A stretch of 64,000 nt of DNA from Myroides odoratimimus (lineage in GTDB: Bacteria; Bacteroidota; Bacteroidia; Flavobacteriales; Flavobacteriaceae), in assembly GCF_001485415.1 (NCBI RefSeq), contig NZ_BCMQ01000002.1:237099-301098 (forward strand). The letters are read 5' to 3'. The position numbers and the translations under genes were made by a program. Of this stretch, positions 26,744 through 34,364 are shown in pieces. Below the pieces are notes generated by a model. That model saw only the letters and a program-made list of their open reading frames with translations. It ran no database searches and was not told the origin of the DNA. How positions within the stretch are numbered: the first letter of the stretch is position 1; each line of letters starts with the position of its first letter.

Positions 26744-28036
26744 ATGGACAAAGTAGTAACAGATATTTTAGATAATGCCAATAGTGCATTTCTAAATTGG
26801 AAGAAACTTAAAGTGAGTGATAGAGTAGCTTATCTTCAGAAAGTTAAGCAGAACCTACTTACTAATGTAGAGGAGTATGGAAAATGTATGACATTGGATA
26901 TGCATAAGCCTATTAAGCAAGCTGTAGCTGAAGCAGAGAAGAGTGCGAGGTTAATAGATTATTATATAGAGCATGGAGAAGAGATTCTAAAAGGGAGAAC
27001 TATACAGACAGATTGGTCAGAGACGTATACGGTGAATGATCCTTTAGGTGTCATTCTAGGAGTGATGCCGTGGAACTTCCCTTTCTGGCAAGTGTTTAGA
27101 TTTGCTATTCCGACCTTATTAGCAGGTAATACGGTAGTAGTGAAGCATGCGAGTAACGTGCCTCTTAGTGCTAAGGCATTAGAAGACTGCTTTAGAGTAG
27201 AGGGGTATGAGCAAGTGTACTTTAATGTAACTGTAGCAGGTAGAGAAGTAGATGCGATCATCGAGTCACCTATCATCAAGGGAGTATCTCTTACAGGGAG
27301 TGAGGCAGCAGGTAGCTCTGTAGGGAAGAAAGCAGGGGAATTGATTAAGCCTACTGTGTTAGAACTTGGAGGGAGTAATGCCTTTATCGTAAGAGAAGAT
27401 GTGGATATAGACGCTCTTATCCCCACAGCTATCAATGCTAGATTTCAGAATACTGGGCAGAGCTGTATAGCAGGAAAGCGATTTTTAATCCACAATGCTA
27501 TTATTAAAGAATTTACAGATAAGTTTGTAGCCGCAGTCAGAGAGATCAGATTCGGTGACTTAATGGATCATAATACAGGTATCGGATTGATGGCTAGAGA
27601 AGATTTAGCGATAGAACTAGAGACCATTATGAATGATTCTGTACAGATGGGGGCGAAGATAGCAGTAGGAGGTAAGCGTGATGGAGCGAAGTTCGAGCCT
27701 ACTGTGATCACAGATGTCACGCCTGATATGCCTGCATTTAAGCTAGAGACTTTTGGTCCACTAGCGGTTATCGTAGGCTATGATACATTCGATGAAGCGA
27801 TAGAGATGAGCAACGATTCTCGCTTCGGATTAGGTGTGGCGATGTTTAGTAAAGATGTCGAATTCTTAAAATCTAAGGTTCACGAGTTCGACGAAGGAGC
27901 TGTATTTATAAACGAGATGGTAATCTCTGATCCTAGAGTACCATTCGGAGGGAATAAGTTCTCTGGAATAGGAAGAGAAATGGCAGAAGAAGGATTATTA
28001 TCATTCGTAAATAAGAAGTCAGTGGTAATTAAATAA
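26744..28036 (+). CDS. NAD(P)-dependent aldehyde (succinate-semialdehyde-like) dehydrogenase
   Basis: A 430-residue aldehyde dehydrogenase from the ATG at 26744; a TTG at 26666 would add 26 residues that do not look like family sequence. Conserved parts are the oxyanion-hole and cofactor segment [14 protein letters not shown], the glutamate motif [12 protein letters not shown] and the catalytic cysteine in [12 protein letters not shown]. The GQSC...GKRF form and the short N-terminus place it near the Sad/YneI type of succinate-semialdehyde dehydrogenase. It lacks the usual N-terminal NPATGE-like strand of about 20 residues. It would oxidise an aldehyde to the acid in the cytoplasm. A TRIC-family gene follows after 29 bases and may be cotranscribed. 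Confidence 0.9.
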   Translation: MDKVVTDILDNANSAFLNWKKLKVSDRVAYLQKVKQNLLTNVEEYGKCMTLDMHKPIKQAVAEAEKSARLIDYYIEHGEEILKGRTIQTDWSETYTVNDPLGVILGVMPWNFPFWQVFRFAIPTLLAGNTVVVKHASNVPLSAKALEDCFRVEGYEQVYFNVTVAGREVDAIIESPIIKGVSLTGSEAAGSSVGKKAGELIKPTVLELGGSNAFIVREDVDIDALIPTAINARFQNTGQSCIAGKRFLIHNAIIKEFTDKFVAAVREIRFGDLMDHNTGIGLMAREDLAIELETIMNDSVQMGAKIAVGGKRDGAKFEPTVITDVTPDMPAFKLETFGPLAVIVGYDTFDEAIEMSNDSRFGLGVAMFSKDVEFLKSKVHEFDEGAVFINEMVISDPRVPFGGNKFSGIGREMAEEGLLSFVNKKSVVIK

Positions 28037-28065
28037 GGCGGTTTTTATACATATATTGTCGTGTT

Positions 28066-28707
28066 ATGCTAGATAAATTTATTGATTTTTGGACTACAAT
28101 ACACTTTGTAGACATTATTGAGTTCTTCGGGACTTGTGCATTTGCTATTTCGGGTATCCGCATGGCCTCAGCGAAGAGCCTTGATTGGTTCGGTGCATTA
28201 GTAGTAGGATTTGTCACTGCTACAGGAGGGGGGACTCTGCGTGACTTACTATTAGGAGTTACGCCTTTCTGGATGTTAAATAGTGTGTATGTGTGGTGTA
28301 CGGTAATAGCATTATTCTTCGTGGTACTCTTTAGAAAACAATTAGTGCATCTAAACAGTACCTTCTTATGGTTTGACAGTATAGGTCTAGGTTTATTTGT
28401 TGTGGTAGGTACAGAGAAGACCATGTCTCTAGGCTACCCATTTTGGGTAGTAGTGATCATGGCGACTATCACTGGGATAGTAGGAGGTATCGTTAGGGAT
28501 ATAATGATTAACGAGATTCCTGCTATTTTTAAACAGGAGTGGTATGCGCTGACCTGTATATTCGGTGTGATGATATACTATCTACTTGATTATTTCAGTG
28601 TAGGTATAATTTTTACACAAATATTCTGTGCGGCTTCCGTTTTTGTAATTCGCTTGATAGCAAATCGTTATAAACTGGGGCTTCCGACCTTAAAAAGTGA
28701 AGAATAA
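28066..28707 (+). CDS. TRIC-family (UPF0126) membrane channel protein
   Basis: A 213-residue protein with seven membrane helices arranged as two three-helix repeats plus one. Each repeat carries the glycine-rich signature: TATGGGTLRDLLLG near 64-77 and GIVGGIVRDIMINE near 147-160. This is the prokaryotic TRIC/UPF0126 fold; structures of such proteins show trimeric cation channels, while YadS-like members have also been linked to glycine transport. The ion or solute here is unknown. It follows the aldehyde dehydrogenase by 29 bases and ends just before the first tRNA-Asn promoter, with no clear terminator of its own. Confidence 0.9.
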   Translation: MLDKFIDFWTTIHFVDIIEFFGTCAFAISGIRMASAKSLDWFGALVVGFVTATGGGTLRDLLLGVTPFWMLNSVYVWCTVIALFFVVLFRKQLVHLNSTFLWFDSIGLGLFVVVGTEKTMSLGYPFWVVVIMATITGIVGGIVRDIMINEIPAIFKQEWYALTCIFGVMIYYLLDYFSVGIIFTQIFCAASVFVIRLIANRYKLGLPTLKSEE

Positions 28708-28735
28708 AAAAGTTTTAATTTTTTAAATTAAATAT

Positions 28736-28765
28736 TTGCAGATACTAAAAATCGTTATATATTTG
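28736..28765 (+). promoter_or_regulatory. Promoter of tRNA-Asn copy 1
   Basis: TTG (28736-28738), exactly 19 bases, TATATTTG (28758-28765): a consensus Bacteroidota promoter. The second tRNA has the same TATATTTG box at 29205-29212. Confidence 0.75.
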
Positions 28766-28792
28766 CACCGCAATAAAGGTAAAATATAACCT

Positions 28793-28866
28793 TCCTCCTT
28801 AGCTCAGTTGGTTAGAGCATCTGACTGTTAATCAGAGGGTCCTTGGTTCGAGCCCAAGAGGGGGAG
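28793..28866 (+). tRNA. tRNA-Asn (GTT), copy 1
   Basis: Full cloverleaf of 74 bases: acceptor TCCTCCT / AGGGGGA, D arm with AGCTCAGTTGGTTAGAGC, anticodon stem TCTGA / TCAGA around loop CTGTTAA (anticodon GTT), T arm CTTGG TTCGAGC CCAAG, discriminator G. CCA is not encoded. Confidence 0.97.
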
Positions 28867-28872
28867 CAAAAC

Positions 28873-28900
28873 AAAAGCCAGTCTTATGACTGGCTTTTTT
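28873..28900 (+). terminator. Terminator of tRNA-Asn copy 1
   Basis: GCCAGTC / GACTGGC stem with TTAT loop and T6, preceded by AAAA. Confidence 0.9.
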
Positions 28901-29239
28901 ATTTTTAGACTATTTCTATATTTGTTATCTAATTTGAGTGTTCTTTTTAATTAGATTTTGTACTTGATTCTTTTCAGTCGTGTTAAATTAGTCCAATAAG
29001 TTTGTTTTGAGATTATCTGGAAGCCTATTTATAAGCTATAAATAGGGCGATAAGTAGTATTTTGAATTAGTACTTTTATTTTTTTTAGAAAAAAGTAAAA
29101 GTACTTCTATCTCATAATCAGATAGTTTTAATTCAAGCTTCATTTTTTTTGACAAAAAATGCTCAAAAAGCCTATAAACAGTGAGGTATTTGATTAAAAA
29201 TGTATATATTTGCAATGCAATAAAGGTAGAATATAACCT
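28901..29239. other. Spacer between the two tRNA-Asn genes
   Basis: About 340 AT-rich bases without an open frame of coding character. Its right end (from about 29194) is the duplicated promoter and leader of tRNA copy 2. Confidence 0.6.
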
Positions 29240-29313
29240 TCCTCCTTAGCTCAGTTGGTTAGAGCATCTGACTGTTAATCAGAGGGTCCTTGGTTCGAGC
29301 CCAAGAGGGGGAG
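29240..29313 (+). tRNA. tRNA-Asn (GTT), copy 2
   Basis: Identical in sequence to copy 1 over all 74 bases, 447 bases downstream. The leader after the -7 box differs in only a few positions, and the trailer and terminator are identical, so this is a duplicated transcription unit rather than one bicistronic tRNA operon. Confidence 0.97.
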
Positions 29314-29319
29314 CAAAAC

Positions 29320-29347
29320 AAAAGCCAGTCTTATGACTGGCTTTTTT
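29320..29347 (+). terminator. Terminator of tRNA-Asn copy 2
   Basis: Same GCCAGTC-TTAT-GACTGGC hairpin and T6 run as after copy 1. Confidence 0.9.
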
Positions 29348-29549
29348 ATTTGATATCTATCCCATTCTTGTCTTTAAGGGGGTTGATTATCTTCATTTTA
29401 TTATCTGTTCATCTACTAGAGCATAAGTTTTCTTTCATTTTTAATTCTATCGATATCAAGCTAATATTCGCTTGCATTCCATTTTTTAGAACGATTAATA
29501 GGTGTTAGAATTAGCGTATTCTGTTATCTTTTTTACATTAATATAGGGG

Positions 29550-29652
29550 GTGGTCGGCATGTGGTCGGCTAGTGATGGGCATTTGGTCGGCTAAAAAGTA
29601 CTATAAATAAGCCTATCACCTGCCTATCACTATACTATCAAATAGGGAGCAT
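29550..29652 (+). repeat. Dispersed 11-bp-phased hairpin element, copy 2
   Basis: Units GTGGTCGGCAT, GTGGTCGGCTA, GTGATGGGCAT, TTGGTCGGCTA (29550-29593), 15-base spacer, then AAGCCTATCAC, CTGCCTATCAC, TATACTATCAA, ATAGGGAGCAT (29609-29652). The left 33 bases are identical to copy 1. Bases 29567-29580 can pair with 29611-29624 with one G-T pair and two mismatches. The sequence TAGGGAGCAT at the right end is shared with copy 3 but not copy 1. Confidence 0.85.
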
Positions 29653-29729
29653 AGGAAGGCAAGTGAAAACATTGTCTCATTTGTCTAAGAAGAGATAATA
29701 GAAATTGTCTAATTGGAATAAAAAGAAAG

Positions 29730-29757
29730 TCCCCTAATAAGATCTCTTATTAGGGGA
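29730..29757 (-). terminator. Perfect 13-bp inverted repeat, possible minus-strand terminator
   Basis: TCCCCTAATAAGA / TCTTATTAGGGGA with a 2-base centre. On the minus strand it is followed by ACTTTCTTTTTATT; on the plus strand there is no T run. The nearest minus-strand gene already has its own terminator, so the role is uncertain. Confidence 0.4.
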
Positions 29758-29846
29758 TTGATAATTATATAGTGTCTACAACAGCAGTGTTGGATAATAT
29801 TAGTTAGTTCTATTTAAAGTTAGTCTTTTATAAAGTGATGTAATTA

Positions 29847-29881
29847 GAAAAAAAATCCCAACAGAAGGTTACTATTGGGAT
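29847..29881 (-). terminator. Terminator of the VOC gene
   Basis: On the minus strand ATCCCAA / TTGGGAT (29875-29881 and 29855-29861) is followed by at least eight T residues. Confidence 0.85.
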
Positions 29882-29906
29882 GGGATGATCAGGGGGTAAG
29901 GTCTTA

Positions 29907-30341
29907 TTAGTACTGTCCGTCTCTACTGAAGTTGATCATCCATTGGATGCCAAATTGGTCTAATACCATTCCAAAATAGTCACCCCAAAACATGTCTTCG
30001 ATCGGCATGATCACAGTACCACCTACCGCTATCTTAGCGAATAGATCATCTGCCTCTGCTTGGCTATCTGTGGATACTGATATCGAGAAATTGTTCCCTT
30101 GTACAATAGGTGTTGGATCGCCACATGAAGTATCACTACCCATTAAGACAGATTTACCGATAGGAAGTGAGACGTGCATGATTTTGTTCTTGTCCTCTTG
30201 GGATACTACGAATTCTGGGCTATCTGGAATGCTGTCGAATCTAACGAGGTAAGTGAATTCTCCTCCAAATACAGATTTATAAAAATTAAATGCCTCTTCA
30301 CAATTGCCATTGAAGGTTAGGTAGGTGTTCGTTGTTGCCAT
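29907..30341 (-). CDS. VOC-superfamily (PhnB/glyoxalase-like) protein
   Basis: A 144-residue protein of the vicinal-oxygen-chelate fold. The opening TYLTFNGNCEEAFNFYKSVFGGEF and later MHVSLPIGKSVLMGSD and FWGDYFGMVLDQFGIQWMI are typical of the PhnB-like branch (often labelled 3-demethylubiquinone-9 methyltransferase-like), which despite the name is of unknown function. Two beta-alpha-beta-beta-beta halves cover about 5-75 and 80-140. It is cytoplasmic and monocistronic, divergent from the CBS gene. The intergenic region upstream contains two palindromes that may control it. Confidence 0.9.
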   Translation of the reverse strand: MATTNTYLTFNGNCEEAFNFYKSVFGGEFTYLVRFDSIPDSPEFVVSQEDKNKIMHVSLPIGKSVLMGSDTSCGDPTPIVQGNNFSISVSTDSQAEADDLFAKIAVGGTVIMPIEDMFWGDYFGMVLDQFGIQWMINFSRDGQY

Positions 30342-30417
30342 AGATATAATTTTTTAAGTAGTTAATTATGAAGCAATTTAGGTAAAAAACAGGCTTTTGG
30401 ATAAACTGTTTTGAGAT

Positions 30418-30432
30418 AAATTGTCACAATTT
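30418..30432. promoter_or_regulatory. Palindrome AAATTGTCACAATTT upstream of the VOC gene
   Basis: Perfect 7-bp half-sites around one central base, in the divergent VOC/CBS intergenic region. Candidate regulator-binding site; no known regulator assigned. Confidence 0.3.
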
Positions 30433-30481
30433 TTATTTTTCGAGTATTGGCAAGGGATTGGAGAGTTTTGAGATTGTGGTA

Positions 30482-30500
30482 TATTCACTTATGGTGAATA
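30482..30500. promoter_or_regulatory. Palindrome TATTCAC-N5-GTGAATA
   Basis: Perfect 7-bp half-sites with a 5-base spacer between the divergent VOC and CBS genes. Candidate operator; not assigned. Confidence 0.3.
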
Positions 30501-30630
30501 ATGTGTTCTATAAATACAACATTGCTATATAAATTACGACATTATTATTTAGTAAAACCTGCTTTTTATCATGTATTATGAGGTATGTAAGTGCAATCTT
30601 TGTACTAGAACAATAAAACACTATAGCACT

Positions 30631-31047
30631 ATGAAACAAAGAGTACCTGTATCTCAAATTATGTCTAAAGCACTTATAGCTGTGCCAACTAATAAAAAGT
30701 TAAGTGAAGTAAACCAATTATTAGTAGAATATAATATTAGACATATCCCTGTTATAGAAGCAGAGAATGTAGTGGGGATCATCAGTAGCAACGATATCTT
30801 AAAGATAGGATATGGAGCAAATGATTTAGACCAAAGTGCATTAGACGCTATTTATGACGCTTATAAGTTAGAAGATGTAATGACGAAGAACCCAATCGTG
30901 GTGATGGATGATACTAATATCAAAGATGTAGCTGAGATCTTCTCTAAACAGCAGTTTCACTCACTTCCGGTAGTAGATAAGGATAATGTACTACAAGGAA
31001 TAGTGACAACTACAGATATGATCAATTACTTGATAGCACAATATTAA
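30631..31047 (+). CDS. Two-CBS-domain protein
   Basis: A 138-residue protein from the ATG at 30631 (an ATG at 30571 would add 20 residues that carry no CBS sequence). It consists of two CBS motifs: VSQIMSKALIAVPTNKKLSEV...VVGIISSNDILK (about 5-58) and LEDVMTKNPIVVMDDTNIKDVAEIF...LQGIVTTTDMINYLI (about 75-137). Such stand-alone Bateman modules bind adenine nucleotides or related ligands and regulate partner proteins; the partner is unknown. It is a single gene with a strong terminator at 31157. Confidence 0.88.
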   Translation: MKQRVPVSQIMSKALIAVPTNKKLSEVNQLLVEYNIRHIPVIEAENVVGIISSNDILKIGYGANDLDQSALDAIYDAYKLEDVMTKNPIVVMDDTNIKDVAEIFSKQQFHSLPVVDKDNVLQGIVTTTDMINYLIAQY

Positions 31048-31156
31048 AACAACAACAATTATCCCCACAAAGTAACCTATAAAGAAATAATGATTGATAA
31101 CTGATAGCGCTGTTTATACCATCATTATACCAATTTACTGGTTTGTACTATTAAAG

Positions 31157-31193
31157 AGTGCCTGTCTAATTTTTTAGATAGGTACTTTTTTTA
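31157..31193 (+). terminator. Terminator of the CBS gene
   Basis: 13-bp stem AGTGCCTGTCTAA / TTAGATAGGTACT (two G-T pairs), loop TTTT, then T7. Confidence 0.9.
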
Positions 31194-31211
31194 TGATGAG
31201 GTAGTGCGAGA

Positions 31212-32180
31212 TTAGTTCTTCTTTTGATTATAGTACAGGGGTAAGATTAAGAAGGATAGTGCTCCTAATATGACTACGATTGCTGTCTGAGTAGTCCATA
31301 ATATCCACCCAAAGGCTGTACCAGCGACAGCAGAGATGCTGTAAATAGACAATAATTCTGCGATGATTAGCGGGAATGCTCCAAAACCTCCATTAGTAAA
31401 TGATACGGCAAAACTACCTGCTACAAAGGCAGACATAACGATAGGAATGCTGAGTGAACTAGTAGCTTCTAGGGCATGTGTACCGAAGTAGAATGTAGCG
31501 ATATAACCAAACCAAATAAGAAAAGTGTGGAATAAGAAACCAACTTTATACGGCATTTTAAAGATGCTACTGACTCCTTCTGTAAGTCCTTTGATTTTAT
31601 TTTTAATAAATAAGATTACTTTCCATTTGCTATAATAGAATAAGGCAATAGTGGCTAATAAGCCTACGAATGCGATGATAGCTAATATACTTAGTTTCTC
31701 TACTGGAACCTTGGCTAATAAGAAGTCTTTTAGTACTTCATACTGTAAAATTAAGGCTAAAAATACGCAAAGCAATAAACAGATAAGGTCAATAATTCGT
31801 TCTGAAACAATGGAACCAAAGCCTTTGTCAAAAGGGACTTTCTCGTACTTCTGCAAGACGATCGCTCTAGATACCTCTCCTGATCTAGGTACTGTCAGGT
31901 TAAGAAGATAACCAATAGAGATAGCCATAAAGTTAGTGAATGTGGATACAGGATATCCCATATAACGCAAGGCGTACTTCCATCTATAGGCGCGTGCCCA
32001 CAGACTTAAAATAGAAAAGAAAGAGGAGATGATAATATAGTTATAATTAGCATCTCTAAACTGAGATTTCATCTCCTCTATCTGGTCTTCAGTAAACTGA
32101 TTATAGGCGTAATAAACCAAAAAAACTCCCAACAAAAGTGGGAGTAATATATTCAATAATTTACTGATATTTTTTTTCAA
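31212..32180 (-). CDS. UPF0104 / lysylphosphatidylglycerol synthase TM-region family protein
   Basis: A 322-residue integral membrane protein with about eight helices. ISLWARAYRWKYALRYMGYP, NLTVPRSGEVSRAIVLQKYEKVPFDKGFGSIVSERIIDL and AFVAGSFAVSFTNGGFGAFPLIIAE are hallmarks of the UPF0104 / LPG_synthase_TM family, flippase-like domains also found at the N-terminus of MprF. Free-standing members in Bacteroidota have no established substrate; a lipid transfer or flipping role is inference. It is the last gene of the panC-panD operon, 7 bases after panD; the link with pantothenate synthesis is probably only positional. Confidence 0.88.
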   Translation of the reverse strand: MKKNISKLLNILLPLLLGVFLVYYAYNQFTEDQIEEMKSQFRDANYNYIIISSFFSILSLWARAYRWKYALRYMGYPVSTFTNFMAISIGYLLNLTVPRSGEVSRAIVLQKYEKVPFDKGFGSIVSERIIDLICLLLCVFLALILQYEVLKDFLLAKVPVEKLSILAIIAFVGLLATIALFYYSKWKVILFIKNKIKGLTEGVSSIFKMPYKVGFLFHTFLIWFGYIATFYFGTHALEATSSLSIPIVMSAFVAGSFAVSFTNGGFGAFPLIIAELLSIYSISAVAGTAFGWILWTTQTAIVVILGALSFLILPLYYNQKKN

Positions 32181-32187
32181 TAAGAGG

Positions 32188-32538
32188 CTATGTTAACGTG
32201 TTGGTCTCTTCATTAGGGAATACGATAGAAGGCTTGAATGTCTTCGCTTCTTCGAAATCCATAATTCCATAAGTAATAATGATAATGATATCCCCTTTGT
32301 GTACTTTACGTGCAGCAGGACCATTTAAGCAGATCTCTCCACTGTTACGAGGTCCAGGGATAGCATAAGTTTCAAAGCGTTCCCCATTGTTGATATTAAC
32401 AATCGAAACTTTCTCTCCTTCTATGATGTTAGAAGCTTCCATTAAAACTTCGTCAATCGTAATACTTCCGATGTAGTGTAGGTCTGCTCCAGTTACAGTT
32501 ACACGGTGAATTTTTGATTTTACTACTTCAACTTGCAT
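32188..32538 (-). CDS. panD: Aspartate 1-decarboxylase PanD
   Basis: A 116-residue PanD. The self-cleavage site is Gly24-Ser25 ([10 protein letters not shown]), which yields the pyruvoyl cofactor; the conserved Tyr58 ([10 protein letters not shown]) and the [20 protein letters not shown] segment are present. It makes beta-alanine from aspartate for pantothenate and CoA. panC lies 12 bases upstream, so the last two steps of pantothenate supply are cotranscribed. Length is normal for the family. Confidence 0.96.
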   Translation of the reverse strand: MQVEVVKSKIHRVTVTGADLHYIGSITIDEVLMEASNIIEGEKVSIVNINNGERFETYAIPGPRNSGEICLNGPAARKVHKGDIIIIITYGIMDFEEAKTFKPSIVFPNEETNTLT

Positions 32539-32550
32539 TTCGCGTGAGTT

Positions 32551-33399
32551 TTAGTTAAAAGATATATTGTCAATTAGTCGAATGCCTTCGATATGAGCAA
32601 CTAAGAATCCTCTGTATCTATGAGCCTCATTTTTAGATGTAGCTGTTTTTAGAGTATCTTCTTCTGCTATAGTGAAGTATTCGAGTTCAAAGTTAGGATT
32701 ATTTTTAAATTCATTCTCAACAAAAGCGTTAACTTTAGAAATACTTTCACTTTTGAATAAATCCTTGGCTTTCAACAATACTTGATATAAGAAAGTTGAT
32801 TTTTCTAATCCTTCAGTAGATACTCGTTCGTTACGAGAACTCATGGCTAATCCGTCCGTAGCTCTGAAGATAGGCACTCCGATAACCTGAACAGGTATAT
32901 GAAGCTTATCTACCATCTTGCGGATGATCTGCAATTGTTGGAAGTCTTTTTCTCCAAAATAAGCTTTGTTAGGCGTAACAAGCTCAAAAAGTTTACTCAC
33001 GATAGTTCCTACTCCATCAAAATGACCAGGGCGAGAAGCACCTTCCATTTCGTTTTCTAGTCCATCAAAATCAAATGATTGGGCTACAGTATTTCCACCA
33101 TAAATCTCATCAACAGATGGTGCAAATATTACAATTTGTTCAGAAAGAGACTTAATGATCTCCTGATCTCTTTCTAAAGTACGAGGGTATTTTTCTAAAT
33201 CTTCTGCATTGTTAAACTGCGTCGGATTAACGAAAATACTTACTACAGTACATTCATTTTCATTTAATGATTGTTCCATTAATGAAAGGTGCCCCTTATG
33301 GATGGCCCCCATTGTTGGTACAAGACCAATTGCCTTATTAGCGTCGCGAAATGGTTTTAAATACGCTTGTAATTCGGCTTTTGTACTAAAAAGAAACAT
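32551..33399 (-). CDS. panC: Pantothenate synthetase PanC
   Basis: A 282-residue pantoate-beta-alanine ligase. The nucleotide-binding HxGH is in VPTMGAIHKGHLSLM (His34, His37), NPTQF and the SRPGHFDGVGTIVSKLF and KMSKS-like AMSSRNERVS segments are all in place. It joins pantoate and beta-alanine with ATP. It is the first gene of the panC-panD-UPF0104 operon and diverges from the GT5-like gene; the region between has a -7 box on each strand. Length is normal. Confidence 0.97.
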   Translation of the reverse strand: MFLFSTKAELQAYLKPFRDANKAIGLVPTMGAIHKGHLSLMEQSLNENECTVVSIFVNPTQFNNAEDLEKYPRTLERDQEIIKSLSEQIVIFAPSVDEIYGGNTVAQSFDFDGLENEMEGASRPGHFDGVGTIVSKLFELVTPNKAYFGEKDFQQLQIIRKMVDKLHIPVQVIGVPIFRATDGLAMSSRNERVSTEGLEKSTFLYQVLLKAKDLFKSESISKVNAFVENEFKNNPNFELEYFTIAEEDTLKTATSKNEAHRYRGFLVAHIEGIRLIDNISFN

Positions 33400-33422
33400 T
33401 AGCTTCGTGTTTAAAATAATGG

Positions 33423-33469
33423 CAAAATTAGTTATTTAGAAAATAACTGCATAAATTTTTGTAAATTTG
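33423..33469. promoter_or_regulatory. Divergent promoter pair for panC and the GT5-like gene
   Basis: On the minus strand TAATTTTG (complement of 33423-33430) faces panC; on the plus strand TAAATTTG (33462-33469) faces the glycogen-synthase-like gene. Both fit TAnnTTTG. Confidence 0.55.
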
Positions 33470-33509
33470 CAATGTTTATTTGTTTCAAACACAGAAATTA
33501 TAATTGAAG

Positions 33510-34313
33510 ATGAAAGAAAAGAGGATATTATATGTATCATCTGAAGTGGTACCTTATTTAGCAGAAAATGAAGTTTCATTAATGTCTTATGATGCTCCTA
33601 AAATGATTAATGATCAAGGAGGACAGATAAGAATTTTTATGCCTAGATATGGTAGCATAAATGAGAGAAGACATCAATTACACGAAGTTATTAGATTGTC
33701 AGGTATGAATCTAGTCGTAAATGATATGGATATGCCACTAATCATTAAGGTAGCTTCTATCCCGAAAGAGCGTATTCAAGTTTACTTTATAGATAATGAC
33801 GAGTATTTTAAAAGAAAATCTACTTTCTCAGATGAGGATGGAACATTGTATCCTGATAATGATGAAAGAGCTATTTTCTTTACAAAAGGTGTAATCGAAA
33901 CGGTTAAGAAACTTAACTGGGTTCCTGATGTGATACATGTACAGGGTTGGATGGCTTCATTGCTGCCAGCTTATTTAAAACATTATTATAAAGATGAAGC
34001 TATTTTCTCTGATACGAAAGTAGTTACTTCTATTTTTAGCGAAGGATTTAGCGGTGTCTTAGATGCTACTATGAAAGAAAAAATAGCATTCGATGGCTTC
34101 CCAGAAGACGTAGTGAATGACTTCGAGAACCCTACTTATGAAAGTATCATGATGAATGCTATCAAAAATTCAGATGGTGTTATCGTTGCTTCAGAAGAGG
34201 TAAGTTCAAATTTAACAAAATTTATAGAGTCTTCTGAAAAACCTTTTTTACCTTTCGTAGCTAAAGATGAGTTTGCTAAAGCTTATACTGAATTTTATCA
34301 GAAGTTTTTTTAA
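33510..34313 (+). CDS. Glycogen/starch synthase N-terminal (GT5)-like protein
   Basis: A 267-residue protein matching only the N-terminal catalytic half of GT5 glycogen synthases: ILYVSSEVVPYLAENEVSL (where the full enzyme has the KxGG-type ADP-glucose site), IRIFMPRYGSINERRH, YPDNDERAIFFTKGVIE and VPDVIHVQGWMASLLPAYL. The second Rossmann domain, which completes the active site, is absent, and the stop is not near a frameshift. The lysine of the KTGGL motif is replaced (ENEVS). Such half-length proteins recur beside panC and glmS in flavobacteria, so it is probably a conserved protein of its own rather than a broken gene. The start is the ATG at 33510 after a TAAATTTG box. The operon continues with DUF4270 and glmS. 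Confidence 0.8.
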   Translation: MKEKRILYVSSEVVPYLAENEVSLMSYDAPKMINDQGGQIRIFMPRYGSINERRHQLHEVIRLSGMNLVVNDMDMPLIIKVASIPKERIQVYFIDNDEYFKRKSTFSDEDGTLYPDNDERAIFFTKGVIETVKKLNWVPDVIHVQGWMASLLPAYLKHYYKDEAIFSDTKVVTSIFSEGFSGVLDATMKEKIAFDGFPEDVVNDFENPTYESIMMNAIKNSDGVIVASEEVSSNLTKFIESSEKPFLPFVAKDEFAKAYTEFYQKFF

Positions 34314-34364
34314 TAACTATATCAGAATAGAATAGTAATAACCCAAATAGATTGGATTGACTAG

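Larger units (their letters stand above)
29348..29846. other. Geneless stretch with repeat copy 2 and a long hairpin
   Basis: No supported gene. It contains dispersed repeat copy 2 (29550-29652) and a perfect 13-bp inverted repeat at 29730-29757. Confidence 0.6.

Noticed and set aside
26962..27435. 157-codon minus-strand frame inside the aldehyde dehydrogenase gene
   Set aside because: Antisense shadow of conserved catalytic sequence.
28029..28424. 131-codon minus-strand frame inside the TRIC gene
   Set aside because: Antisense shadow; the plus-strand gene has both family signatures.
29290..29508. 72-codon frame starting inside tRNA-Asn copy 2
   Set aside because: It begins within the tRNA and crosses its terminator, so it cannot be a normal gene.
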